Below are positions 1-6,516 of a DNA stretch of 13,155 nucleotides, one piece after another (position 1 is the stretch's first letter; each line of letters begins with the position of its first letter). The translations under genes and the position numbers were made by a program. Below the pieces are notes generated by a model, which did not search any database, had not been told where the DNA came from, and was given only the letters and a program-made list of their open reading frames with translations. The DNA comes from CALVUJ01 sp045128835 (GTDB lineage Bacteria > Bacillota_I > Bacilli_A > RFN20 > DUOF01): NCBI GenBank assembly GCA_045128835.1, contig JBGVRX010000018.1, positions 1 to 13,155 of the forward strand, given 5' to 3'.

Positions 1-554
1 CAAGTGTAACACATAGCAACATAAGTTTCATCTCCACCGATAACGATTTCTTCCCCTTCAGTTACTAATTCACCATTAATCATTCTTGCATTAACAGTAG
101 CGTTAGCACCACAACTACATAAAGACTTGATTTCTGTGATACTATCTGCAATTTCTATTAATCTTTTACTTCCTTCAAATAAGTAACTTTTGAAGTTTGT
201 TTTTAATCCATAACAGATAACAGGAATATCAACAGATATTTCTTTACAATCATTGATTTGAGATTCTGTACAGAATTGAGCTTCATCAATAATAACAACA
301 TCAAATCTCTTGTTTTCACTTAATTTCTTATATAAAGATAATAAACTATCTTCTTTTCCTAGAACTTCACATTCACTTTGAATACCAATTCTACTTCTAA
401 CTACAGATTTACCATCAGAATAATCTCTAGTATCAATACTTGGTTTTAATAAAAGAACATTAAATCCTTTTTGTTCATAATTAAATTTACACATTAATGC
501 TTGCGCACTCTTTGAGCACCCCATTGCTCCATATTTAAAATATAACTTTGCCAT
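1..554 (-). CDS. tdk: thymidine kinase (type II), C-terminus cut by window edge
   Basis: Phosphorylates thymidine to dTMP in the cytosol (pyrimidine salvage). 184 codons are visible, and the family is about 190-200 residues, so only a few C-terminal residues are missing. Visible motifs: P-loop GAMGCSKS at residues 9-16, DTRD near 40, Walker B IIDEAQF near 90, the lasso-region motif CYGLKTNF, and a zinc-site Cys pair CSCG. The second pair begins with the Cys of VAMCYT at the edge. The P-loop glycine before Lys15 is Ser14, unlike the usual GxMxxGKS. ATG at 554 is preceded by a GGGGAG ribosome site. An extended -10 element lies just upstream, so the gene probably has its own promoter. Identification is secure; the Ser14 variant may be lineage-typical. 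Confidence 0.95.
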   Translation of the reverse strand, partial: MAKLYFKYGAMGCSKSAQALMCKFNYEQKGFNVLLLKPSIDTRDYSDGKSVVRSRIGIQSECEVLGKEDSLLSLYKKLSENKRFDVVIIDEAQFCTESQINDCKEISVDIPVICYGLKTNFKSYLFEGSKRLIEIADSITEIKSLCSCGANATVNARMINGELVTEGEEIVIGGDETYVAMCYT

Positions 555-574
555 ATTTTCATCTCCCCATGTAG

Positions 575-602
575 AATATACCACAAATATGTCGAATGTA
601 CA
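575..602 (-). promoter_or_regulatory. probable extended -10 promoter of tdk
   Basis: Read on the minus strand, TGTGGTATATT (585-575) matches the Gram-positive extended -10 pattern TRTGnTATAAT. A weak -35-like TGTACA lies 16 bases upstream (602-597). The -10 ends only 6-7 bases before the GGGGAG ribosome site, so the predicted leader is very short. Confidence 0.45.
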
Positions 603-675
603 TAAAATTATTTATCTCAAAAATAAAATATTTTAAGTCAAGATTTTTTTATCTAATTTAAAAAGAATTTTTTAT

Positions 676-702
676 AACAAAAAAAGGAACCGAAGTTCCT
701 TT
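676..702 (-). terminator. intrinsic terminator of the small membrane protein gene
   Basis: On the minus strand an 8-bp stem AAAGGAAC/GTTCCTTT closes a TTCG tetraloop and runs into a T-rich tail (plus-strand A-run before 683). It lies 18 bases after the stop of the 720-953 gene. There is no other terminator between 720 and 1042, so it may also end read-through from the 110-residue gene upstream. Confidence 0.85.
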
Positions 703-719
703 AGAAAGAATTTTTATAA

Positions 720-953
720 TTATTTTCCTAAAAGTAAATGTTTGAATAATAATACCCAAACTAAATCTACCCATCCGAAAATAATACCACAAACAACTGT
801 TAAAACAGCAACAACGATGTGAATGATATTCTTTGTTCTTAAAGCAAGAGACCATCTTACTAATAATTCAGTAATCCAGTTAACACCAGGAATTAAAAGT
901 AAAAGAATTTGAGCTAATCTAGATTGCTTATTAAACCACTTATCAAATTTCAT
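720..953 (-). CDS. small two-helix membrane protein, function unknown
   Basis: A 77-residue protein with a basic amphipathic start (MKFDKWFNKQSR) and two hydrophobic segments at about residues 14-36 and 43-71, separated by a short basic loop (LALRTKN). It has no signal-peptidase site and probably sits in the cytoplasmic membrane. The ATG has a strong AGGAGG-type ribosome site. It resembles the protein at 1480-1701: an aromatic K(W/F)F start, an IP motif at the end of helix 1, a short basic loop, an II-containing second helix, and a DL pair near the helix end. I do not recognise a named family and assign no function. It ends at a clear terminator. Confidence 0.8.
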   Translation of the reverse strand: MKFDKWFNKQSRLAQILLLLIPGVNWITELLVRWSLALRTKNIIHIVVAVLTVVCGIIFGWVDLVWVLLFKHLLLGK

Positions 954-1041
954 AATTCTTTCCTCCTTCTTGTTTATAGTTTATCATAAAATTTTACTAT
1001 CTCAAATATAAGTTTTATTTTTATAATTAAAATTCATAAAA

Positions 1042-1374
1042 TTATCCATCTATTACTAAATAAGATAAATTCTCAAACACATTAGTAAATTCAAGAGATA
1101 TTATATGTTCATCATCTAATGTATGATTTAAATATTCTATAACACCATATCCAGGAAAAACTCTAATTTTAGGAAGATTTAAACTCTTTGTTAACTCCTC
1201 TTTTCCAATGTTTCCATAAAACACCATAAACTCATCATCGTCTCTCATATAATCAACGATTCTTTCTACTGCAGAATTATACTTACTAGCTAAATCTCTA
1301 ACATATGATTCTATTTTTTCATCAAATTCTTTACACTCAAATTCAATTCCATTTATTACCATTTCTTTACTCAT
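1042..1374 (-). CDS. hypothetical protein, 110 residues
   Basis: I do not recognise this protein. It is soluble and strongly acidic, with predicted helices in the first half (EKIESYVRDLASKYNSAVER) and beta-rich sequence in the second (IRVFPGYGVIEYLN, HIISLEFTNVF). There is no signal peptide, membrane segment or metal-binding cluster. The size and acidity recall small immunity-type or DUF proteins, but that is only an impression. ATG at 1374 follows GAGGCGAG, a fair ribosome site, and a probable extended -10 lies just upstream. The downstream gene on the same strand is 88 bp away with no terminator between, so the two may be cotranscribed. The gene lies between two similar small membrane protein genes. 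Confidence 0.7.
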   Translation of the reverse strand: MSKEMVINGIEFECKEFDEKIESYVRDLASKYNSAVERIVDYMRDDDEFMVFYGNIGKEELTKSLNLPKIRVFPGYGVIEYLNHTLDDEHIISLEFTNVFENLSYLVIDG

Positions 1375-1391
1375 ACTCTCGCCTCATAAAA

Positions 1392-1402
1392 AGAATACCA
1401 CA
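1392..1402 (-). promoter_or_regulatory. possible extended -10 promoter
   Basis: On the minus strand TGTGGTATTCT matches the TRTGnTATAAT pattern at the TGTG part and four of the six -10 bases. It sits 6 bases before the GAGG ribosome site of the 1042-1374 gene. It closely resembles the element in front of tdk. No good -35 is visible. Confidence 0.4.
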
Positions 1403-1453
1403 AAGATTTATTAATTATATAAAATTTATTTAATATTATTTCTTCAATAGTCA

Positions 1454-1459
1454 TATAGT
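1454..1459 (+). promoter_or_regulatory. possible -10 element of the 1480 gene
   Basis: TATAGT matches five of six bases of the sigma-A -10 hexamer and lies 5 bases before the AGGAGG ribosome site. No convincing -35 was found, so this is tentative. Confidence 0.3.
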
Positions 1460-1479
1460 CTACTAGGAGGAATATTTTA

Positions 1480-1701
1480 ATGAAAGAAGTTGTAAAATTT
1501 TTTGATGAATTACCTTGGATAGTTAAAATCATTTTAGCAATACCTGTATTTGATGGTTTATGTTGGGGTATTTATCGTATTTGTAAAGGTCATATAATCG
1601 CAGGACTCGCTTGGATATTTCTAGGGTTTGCTCTTGTAGGTTCGATTATTGATTTATTCACTTTGATAACAGAGAAAAAAGTTTCTGTTTTTGCAGAATA
1701 A
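1480..1701 (+). CDS. small two-helix membrane protein, function unknown
   Basis: A 73-residue protein with a short polar N-terminus and two hydrophobic segments at about residues 14-34 and 39-63, joined by a short basic loop (YRICKG), then a charged tail (TEKKVSVFAE). It is probably a cytoplasmic-membrane protein with both ends on the same side. ATG at 1480 is preceded by AGGAGGA at ideal spacing. Layout and scattered identities suggest distant paralogy with the product of 720-953. No catalytic motif is present and no function is assigned. It ends in a bidirectional terminator shared with the convergent PIN gene. Confidence 0.8.
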   Translation: MKEVVKFFDELPWIVKIILAIPVFDGLCWGIYRICKGHIIAGLAWIFLGFALVGSIIDLFTLITEKKVSVFAE

Positions 1702-1727
1702 AAAAAAGCACTTTGAAGTGCTTTTTT
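1702..1727. terminator. bidirectional intrinsic terminator
   Basis: An 11-bp inverted repeat (AAAAAAGCACT/AGTGCTTTTTT, loop TTGA) lies directly after the TAA of the 1480 gene and overlaps the TAA of the convergent PIN gene at 1726-1728. T-runs follow the stem in both directions. Confidence 0.9.
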
Positions 1728-2277
1728 ATCTTATTTCTTTCTTTACATTACTTGCAGCGATTGAATTAAATGTAATTGTTTTTAATCCTAAATCTTGATT
1801 TATTCTTCTTACTCCATCTACATTTATAAAATCAATAATGTTATTAGTTATAAACTTAACAGCGTCATATCTTTTGCCATTATAAATCGCAGTTACTTCT
1901 GCTAAAATGTGAGCATCTTTAGTATTATACTTCATCATTTTACCCATATCCTTAAATACTGGAATTACTGCATCTTCTTCACCTGCTATATATTCATCAT
2001 ATAAATCATCTGCCCAAAGTTGTTCTTGCTCAGTTAATTCACATTGAGTACAAAATCTACCAATAAATCTTTCAGTTAAAGCATCATCCTTATGTGACCC
2101 TCTTCTTATCTCTTCTAATACTGTAGGGACTACTAAAATCTCAATTTCATCACTAGTAATTAATTCAATCAAATCATTATAATTTCTATGATACCTACTT
2201 CTATTAGGATTTATTTCTCCAGTAATAATCTTTTTAATATCAATTAAAATATTAGTGTCGACGAAGTAAGCTTTCAT
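1726..2277 (-). CDS. PIN-domain protein (putative ribonuclease)
   Basis: 183 residues, slightly longer than typical VapC toxins (about 130-140). The N-terminus carries the PIN signature VDTNILIDI with Asp7. Further acidic residues fit the PIN active site: Glu55/Glu56 (VLEEI) and Asp121 (TKDAHILAE). The last conserved segment reads FITNNIID, with Asn145/Asn146 where many PIN proteins have Asp, and Asp149 close by. PIN domains are Mg2+-dependent nucleases, usually acting on RNA; the target here is unknown. There is no antitoxin gene beside it: upstream is a divergent HAD gene and downstream a convergent membrane protein gene. It is therefore an orphan PIN protein rather than a recognisable toxin-antitoxin pair. 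ATG at 2277 follows an AGAGGGA ribosome site. Confidence 0.85.
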   Translation of the reverse strand: MKAYFVDTNILIDIKKIITGEINPNRSRYHRNYNDLIELITSDEIEILVVPTVLEEIRRGSHKDDALTERFIGRFCTQCELTEQEQLWADDLYDEYIAGEEDAVIPVFKDMGKMMKYNTKDAHILAEVTAIYNGKRYDAVKFITNNIIDFINVDGVRRINQDLGLKTITFNSIAASNVKKEIR

Positions 2278-2305
2278 AAAAATCCCTCTTTCCTTGTTTT
2301 TCTTT

Positions 2306-2334
2306 ATTTTACTTTAAATATATTGCCTTTTCAA
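2306..2334 (-). promoter_or_regulatory. sigma-A-type promoter of the PIN gene
   Basis: On the minus strand TTGAAA (2334-2329) and TAAAAT (2311-2306) are separated by 17 bases. This is a good vegetative promoter about 30 bases upstream of the PIN start codon. Confidence 0.55.
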
Positions 2335-2362
2335 TAACTATTTATGATAGAATAGGAGCATT

Positions 2363-2370
2363 GAGGTGAT
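2363..2370 (+). promoter_or_regulatory. ribosome binding site that sets the HAD start at 2375
   Basis: GAGGTGAT pairs with the extended anti-SD at the 16S 3' end and lies 4 bases before ATG 2375. The GTG at 2366 is inside this site and cannot plausibly serve as the start. Confidence 0.75.
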
Positions 2371-2374
2371 TTTA

Positions 2375-3037
2375 ATGAAGGCAATTATTTTTGATTTTGA
2401 TGGTACTTTAACTAAAAAAAGTAATGAAATATGGAGAAGAATTTGGGGAGTATTAGATGCCTTAGATATAGATGATGGTTTATATGATAAATTCAATAAT
2501 GGCGAAATAACTTATGAAGAATGGAATGTTGAAATAGAAAAAGAATTTACAAAAAGAAAACTATCTACAAGTATGCTTGATAAACTAATCGCTAATATTG
2601 AAATGATGGAAAATTTAGAAGAAACTTTAATCTATTTAAAAGATAAAGGTTATGATTTAAGAATATTAAGTGGAGGAATTGATTACGTTATTAAAAGTTT
2701 ATTGAAAGATAAAGTTAAATATTTCAGTGACATAAGATGTAATCATTTCTATTTTGATGAAAATGGAATTATAACTAGAATTGAAGATACTGATTCTGAT
2801 GGTGAAGGTAAAGCTAGATATATTCTTAATTACATAAAAGAAACAAACTGTAAACCAAGTGATATTATCTTCATTGGTAATGGACATAACGATAGATTTG
2901 TATCATCTTCTGGATGTCATACAATTTGTTTAAATCCTAATGGAACTAATCATGAAAACACAGATATATGGCACACATACATCGATAATACACAAGATTT
3001 GAAAGATATCATTAAATTAATCGAAGAAATAAAATAA
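2375..3037 (+). CDS. HAD-superfamily phosphatase, phosphoserine-phosphatase-like
   Basis: A 220-residue soluble hydrolase. Motif I is DFDGTLT, with nucleophile Asp7 and acid/base Asp9; motif II is ILSGG (Ser99). The conserved Lys is probably Lys146 (GKARYI). Motif IV reads FIGNGHND (167-173), in which the usual first Asp of GDGxND is Asn169 while Asp173 is kept. A helical cap occupies roughly residues 15-80, as in subfamily I enzymes. It probably dephosphorylates a small phosphorylated metabolite in the cytosol; the substrate cannot be read from the sequence. ATG 2375 is preferred over an in-frame GTG at 2366, because the GTG is part of the ribosome site. The gene is divergent from the PIN gene and ends in a shared convergent terminator. 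Confidence 0.85.
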   Translation: MKAIIFDFDGTLTKKSNEIWRRIWGVLDALDIDDGLYDKFNNGEITYEEWNVEIEKEFTKRKLSTSMLDKLIANIEMMENLEETLIYLKDKGYDLRILSGGIDYVIKSLLKDKVKYFSDIRCNHFYFDENGIITRIEDTDSDGEGKARYILNYIKETNCKPSDIIFIGNGHNDRFVSSSGCHTICLNPNGTNHENTDIWHTYIDNTQDLKDIIKLIEEIK

Positions 3038-3059
3038 CAGGTCACCCTGTTATTTTTTT
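3032..3059. terminator. bidirectional intrinsic terminator
   Basis: A 10-bp stem (AAATAACAGG/CCTGTTATTT, loop TCAC) overlaps the TAA of the HAD gene and is followed by a run of seven T on the plus strand. On the minus strand it serves the LRR-transglutaminase gene, with a weaker T-tail. Confidence 0.85.
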
Positions 3060-4371
3060 ATCTTCTAGAACCTCTATTTTTCTTCATTTCACCACGTTCT
3101 TGACCTTTTTTATTTTTAATATAACCATTTACTCTTAATATGTTTTGAATACTTTGTCCATTTTGCTCAGCGTATTCTCCCATTGCTAAAAAATGAGTTT
3201 CACTAATCTCATCTTTATTCTTACCAAAGAATTCAAACTCTATCGCATCTAAATCAAAGGTAGGATCAAAATAATATGCTTTTTTATTTAGATGAATCTT
3301 ACTAATTTGATGATTATTTAAAACCTTTCTTCTAAAATCAATTTGTTTAGTAGAACAATAAGCAGGCACTGCGACTACATCTACTAAAGAGCACAAATAA
3401 TTAAACAAACCTGAAACCCCTACACATACCCCTTTTTTATAATATAAAGTAGTAAACGAAGAACGTATTACTTTATTATACTTTTCTCTAGCGTCATATA
3501 AAGGTGCATTTTCATTCATTTTTAATCCATCAAAATCATAAGTTATATGATTACAAACCCACTTATATAAACTACTTACTTTATCCATCTTATCTACATC
3601 ATTACGTGTACTTTCTTCTACTATATCCATAGCTAAATTATAAGCAATACTCATATTATAATCATTAATATCACTTCTGTATCCTGGACATAATTCTGAC
3701 CAATTAAAACATTTAGTATCCTTAGTAATCTTCTTTTTAAAACTATCCTTTAATTTAGCAAAATAAACTGTAGGAAAATATATATTACTCTTAATATTAT
3801 TTCCTTTTTGAACCCTTATTAACTCCTCAATTCCATCTATTTTCCTTAATTTATAACAACCCGCTAAATCAAGATATAAAGAATCTAAATTTTTAAGTTT
3901 ATCTACGTTTTCTAATTCTTTTAAATTCATACACTCTGTTAACCCTAAAGTCTCTAAATTTAACAAATACTTTAAATCAATACCAGTTATATTTCTTTGT
4001 CTACTTATATTCAAATGTTTTAATTTTTTTAATTTATAAATATATTTTAAATCATCATCTTTTATTTGATTCTTAGTATATTCCCCATAATAATACATAA
4101 AAACTTTTTGCATATTAAAATCACTTTTATTTCTATTACGATGATAGATTTCTTTATACTCAAAAATATTAGTAGAGTCTTCTTTTCCTACTATTTCTAA
4201 ATACTCTAAATTTTCTAATTTTTCTAAACCTTTTAACGATCTAATATTATCTATTTTCAATGATTTAATTTTACTTAAAAAAGCATCATCAAAATAGTTA
4301 GAATCATTTCTAACTAACAAACTATGATTAATTGCTTCAAATAGCTCTATGTTATCCTCTCTTCTAAGCAT
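3058..4371 (-). CDS. leucine-rich-repeat plus transglutaminase/protease-like protein
   Basis: 437 residues from ATG 4371. The N-terminal half has irregular leucine-rich repeats at about residues 46-61, 114-123, 136-147 and 159-180 (LEKLENLEYLEI, LKKLKHLNIS, LLNLETLGL, LKNLDSLYL). The C-terminal half (about 250-375) is a transglutaminase/papain-like fold with an intact triad: Cys316 in KGVCVGVSG, His354 in NNHQISKI and Asp369 in FDPTFD. The final 30 residues are very basic (KNKKGQERGEMKKNRGSRR). There is no signal peptide or transmembrane helix, so it is probably cytoplasmic. LRRs usually bind a protein; the catalytic part may cleave or cross-link it. The substrate is unknown. A GTG nine bases upstream is inside the AGGTGAT ribosome site and is rejected as start. 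Confidence 0.85.
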   Translation of the reverse strand: MLRREDNIELFEAINHSLLVRNDSNYFDDAFLSKIKSLKIDNIRSLKGLEKLENLEYLEIVGKEDSTNIFEYKEIYHRNRNKSDFNMQKVFMYYYGEYTKNQIKDDDLKYIYKLKKLKHLNISRQRNITGIDLKYLLNLETLGLTECMNLKELENVDKLKNLDSLYLDLAGCYKLRKIDGIEELIRVQKGNNIKSNIYFPTVYFAKLKDSFKKKITKDTKCFNWSELCPGYRSDINDYNMSIAYNLAMDIVEESTRNDVDKMDKVSSLYKWVCNHITYDFDGLKMNENAPLYDAREKYNKVIRSSFTTLYYKKGVCVGVSGLFNYLCSLVDVVAVPAYCSTKQIDFRRKVLNNHQISKIHLNKKAYYFDPTFDLDAIEFEFFGKNKDEISETHFLAMGEYAEQNGQSIQNILRVNGYIKNKKGQERGEMKKNRGSRR

Positions 4372-4375
4372 ATCA

Positions 4376-4382
4376 ATCACCT
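4376..4382 (-). promoter_or_regulatory. ribosome binding site that sets the LRR-transglutaminase start
   Basis: AGGTGAT on the minus strand lies 4 bases before ATG 4371. It contains the competing GTG at 4380. Confidence 0.7.
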
Positions 4383-4388
4383 ATCTAA

Positions 4389-4394
4389 ATTATA
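4389..4394 (-). promoter_or_regulatory. possible -10 element of the LRR-transglutaminase gene
   Basis: A perfect TATAAT on the minus strand lies 6 bases before the ribosome site. No good -35 hexamer is visible at 16-18 bases, so promoter strength is uncertain. Confidence 0.35.
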
Positions 4395-4408
4395 ATAGAT
4401 TTATAAAT

Positions 4409-4430
4409 AAAAAAGGAGTTTCATAGAAAC
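4409..4430 (-). terminator. weak terminator after the MATE gene
   Basis: On the minus strand a 5-bp stem GTTTC/GAAAC with a 3-base loop is followed by TCC and a run of six T. The stem is short and AT-rich, so read-through into the LRR-transglutaminase gene is possible. Confidence 0.4.
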
Positions 4431-4441
4431 ATTTGTTTAAA

Positions 4442-5824
4442 TTATGCTTCTATTAAAACTTCCTCATTCTCATTTCCTATTTTACGAGTTATTTTTTTAT
4501 ACACCCACACATAACAAATAACATGAACTATCGCAGTTATTCCCCAAGATAAAGGATACGCCACATATAGCGTTGGTAAAGTATGATTTGCCGCGAAAGC
4601 TGTATAAATCCACAATAAACGAATACCACACACACCTACAATTGAAGTAACCATTGGAACAACTGAATATCCTAAACCTCTCATTCCTCCAACTAGCACA
4701 TCTCCAATACCACATAAGAAATATGTTAAGGCTAGTATAGTTAATCTTGTAATACCATATCCAATTGCCTCATCACCGCTTGCATACAAACTAATAAGAG
4801 GATGTCCAAAAAGAACTGCAACTCCTCCAACTAATAACCCTGTTAAAGTAACATAGATTAAGCATGCTATTAGTATCTTCTTACAATTCTTCATACATTT
4901 CGCACCAAAGTTTTGACTAGTAAACGTTACTGCCGCTTGATAGAAAGCATTCATTGAAGTATAAATAAAACCGCCTATATTATTAGATGCTGAGTTACCT
5001 GCAACTACTGCTGTAGAATCAAATGAATTTACTGCTGTTTGAATACTTACATTACTAATTGCAAATAATGAACTTTGAATACCTGCAGGCAATCCTACTA
5101 ATACAATCTCTTTTAAAGACCCCTTATCAATCTTTAAATCTTTAAAACTAAAATGAACAAAGCCATCTAATTTAAGTAAATATATAATTATTAAAATTGA
5201 AGATATCATTTGAGAAATAATCGTAGCCAAGGCAACTCCTGCAACATCCATATTGAAAACTATAACAAAGATTAAATTTAATATTACATTTACAACTCCT
5301 GCAATAATTAAAAAATATAAAGGCTTTTTAGTTTCCCCAGTAGCTCTAACTATTGCCGCACCGAAGTTATATAACATATTAAAAATCATTCCTGAAAAAT
5401 AGATAGTTAAATATAGTGTTGCTTTATCTAATATTTCAATATTCGTATCCATTTGTATTAGCCAATGTCTTGCGGTTAAAACACCAAATATCGTTAAGAA
5501 AATACCTACGATTAAACTAAAAAGAATTGATGTATGCACTACATCATGACATCTCTTTTGATCCTTCTTACCTATTGCTCTAGCTACCGCTACATTCGCA
5601 CCAACCGAAAATCCTATAAATAAATTTACAATTAAGCTTGTTAAAGAACTTGTTGAACCTACCGCAGCTAAAGAATCATCACCAGAAAACTTACCTACAA
5701 CCATTAAATCACAGGCATTAAATAATAACTGCAAAAGGCCACTCAACATTACAGGAATAGCAAAAATTATTATCTTTTTCCATAGATTACCATGTAATAA
5801 ATCAATCTCTTTACTAGCCACCAT
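4442..5824 (-). CDS. MATE-family efflux transporter
   Basis: 460 residues and about 12 transmembrane segments in two MatE halves, the usual size for the family. It exports organic cations or drugs in exchange for Na+ or H+ across the cytoplasmic membrane. The N-terminal region is very typical: LWKKIIIFAIPVMLSGLLQ, LFNACDLMVVGKFSG, LAAVGSTSSL and NLFIGFSVGANVAVA. In the second half GLPAGIQSSLFAISN and AVTFTSQNFGA also match the family. The substrate cannot be inferred. ATG 5824 is chosen because GGTGTGAT lies directly before it; a GTG at 5830 falls inside that site. It has a good own promoter, located in the short gap after the YgjV-like gene, and ends with a weak terminator. Confidence 0.95.
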   Translation of the reverse strand: MVASKEIDLLHGNLWKKIIIFAIPVMLSGLLQLLFNACDLMVVGKFSGDDSLAAVGSTSSLTSLIVNLFIGFSVGANVAVARAIGKKDQKRCHDVVHTSILFSLIVGIFLTIFGVLTARHWLIQMDTNIEILDKATLYLTIYFSGMIFNMLYNFGAAIVRATGETKKPLYFLIIAGVVNVILNLIFVIVFNMDVAGVALATIISQMISSILIIIYLLKLDGFVHFSFKDLKIDKGSLKEIVLVGLPAGIQSSLFAISNVSIQTAVNSFDSTAVVAGNSASNNIGGFIYTSMNAFYQAAVTFTSQNFGAKCMKNCKKILIACLIYVTLTGLLVGGVAVLFGHPLISLYASGDEAIGYGITRLTILALTYFLCGIGDVLVGGMRGLGYSVVPMVTSIVGVCGIRLLWIYTAFAANHTLPTLYVAYPLSWGITAIVHVICYVWVYKKITRKIGNENEEVLIEA

Positions 5825-5846
5825 AATCACACCAATCTAAAAATTA

Positions 5847-5874
5847 ATTATACTCTCATAAATAGTTAAATCAA
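5847..5874 (-). promoter_or_regulatory. sigma-A-type promoter of the MATE gene
   Basis: On the minus strand TTGATT (5874-5869) and a perfect TATAAT (5852-5847) are 16 bases apart. It sits between the stop of the YgjV-like gene and the MATE start, so the exporter can be expressed separately from the gene upstream. Confidence 0.6.
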
Positions 5875-5880
5875 TATTAT

Positions 5881-6417
5881 CTACTCTTTTAAAGAAGTAA
5901 TTTCTGTTTCTTTTGAATTTCCCTTGTAATACAAGAAAAGTCCTACAATTCCCACCACTAAAAGGATACTTTCTGAAATAAAACCAACAATAGATCCTAC
6001 AAGTGCATTGTAGATTATCCAAAATACACTAACAGGTAAAACAAGCCATTTATATACTTTTACATCCTTATGCCAAGTTGCATATGTAAATATAATAAGA
6101 CCACAAAGAGGAAGTAAACTTATTAATCCATCCCAAGTGAAAATAGTTCCTATGACAAACATCAATTCTAATAAAATCAAGTTAAGTAAAGTGTTTTTCT
6201 TCCCAATTCTACTGTAAGTATAAAAACAAACGGCTCTAACAATACCCAAAATATTTATAATCATACCTGTGTATGCTTCTAAAAAGAAATATTGCAAAGC
6301 ATACATGCACGAAGAAAAAATACACAAAAATAAAATTTGCTTCTTGTTTTTTATTATATATGTTGAGCCAAGAACTATCATGGCAATAATTGCACACACT
6401 TGTGATAATATATACAT
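5881..6417 (-). CDS. YgjV-family inner-membrane protein
   Basis: A 178-residue protein with about six hydrophobic segments filling nearly the whole length, and a short charged C-terminal tail (KGNSKETEITSLKE). The start (ILSQVCAIIAMIVLGSTYIIKNKKQILFL) and the region NILGIVRAVCFYTYSR match the pattern of the YgjV/Imp-YgjV family as I know it. The family has no established biochemical role. ATG 6417 follows AGGTG at 8 bases. The gene lies 50 bp upstream of the MATE gene on the same strand without a terminator, so some cotranscription is likely. It stops at TAG and is divergent from the nucleotidyltransferase operon. Confidence 0.75.
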   Translation of the reverse strand: MYILSQVCAIIAMIVLGSTYIIKNKKQILFLCIFSSCMYALQYFFLEAYTGMIINILGIVRAVCFYTYSRIGKKNTLLNLILLELMFVIGTIFTWDGLISLLPLCGLIIFTYATWHKDVKVYKWLVLPVSVFWIIYNALVGSIVGFISESILLVVGIVGLFLYYKGNSKETEITSLKE

Positions 6418-6482
6418 CCTTTAAACACCTAATTTCTACATTGAATTATTATATATTATTTGTTTTATAAATCCATGTATTT

Positions 6483-6491
6483 TGCTAAAAT
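6483..6491 (+). promoter_or_regulatory. possible extended -10 promoter of the nucleotidyltransferase operon
   Basis: TGCTAAAAT fits the TGn-TATAAT extended -10 form. Initiation about 7 bases later would fall upstream of ATG 6517 but downstream of the TTG at 6460, which supports the shorter reading frame. Confidence 0.4.
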
Positions 6492-6516
6492 ATTTAATAA
6501 GAAAGAAGAGATTTAT

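Noticed and set aside
658..855. 65-codon open frame across the terminator and small membrane protein gene
   Set aside because: It reads through the hairpin terminator and overlaps a gene with a strong ribosome site in another frame.
1726..2365. PIN gene with the neighbour as a toxin-antitoxin system
   Set aside because: The neighbours are a divergent HAD enzyme and a convergent membrane protein; no small antitoxin-like frame is present.
4497..4715. 72-codon open frame inside the MATE gene
   Set aside because: Same-strand frame within a clear transporter gene; Trp/Cys/Tyr-rich translation typical of a shifted frame.
5837..6022. 61-codon open frame on the minus strand at the end of the YgjV-like gene
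   Set aside because: It is a shifted frame of the YgjV-like gene and runs through the MATE promoter.
6460..6516. N-terminal extension of the RlaP-type protein from a TTG codon
   Set aside because: No ribosome site, a likely promoter inside the extension, and ATG 6517 fits the family start.
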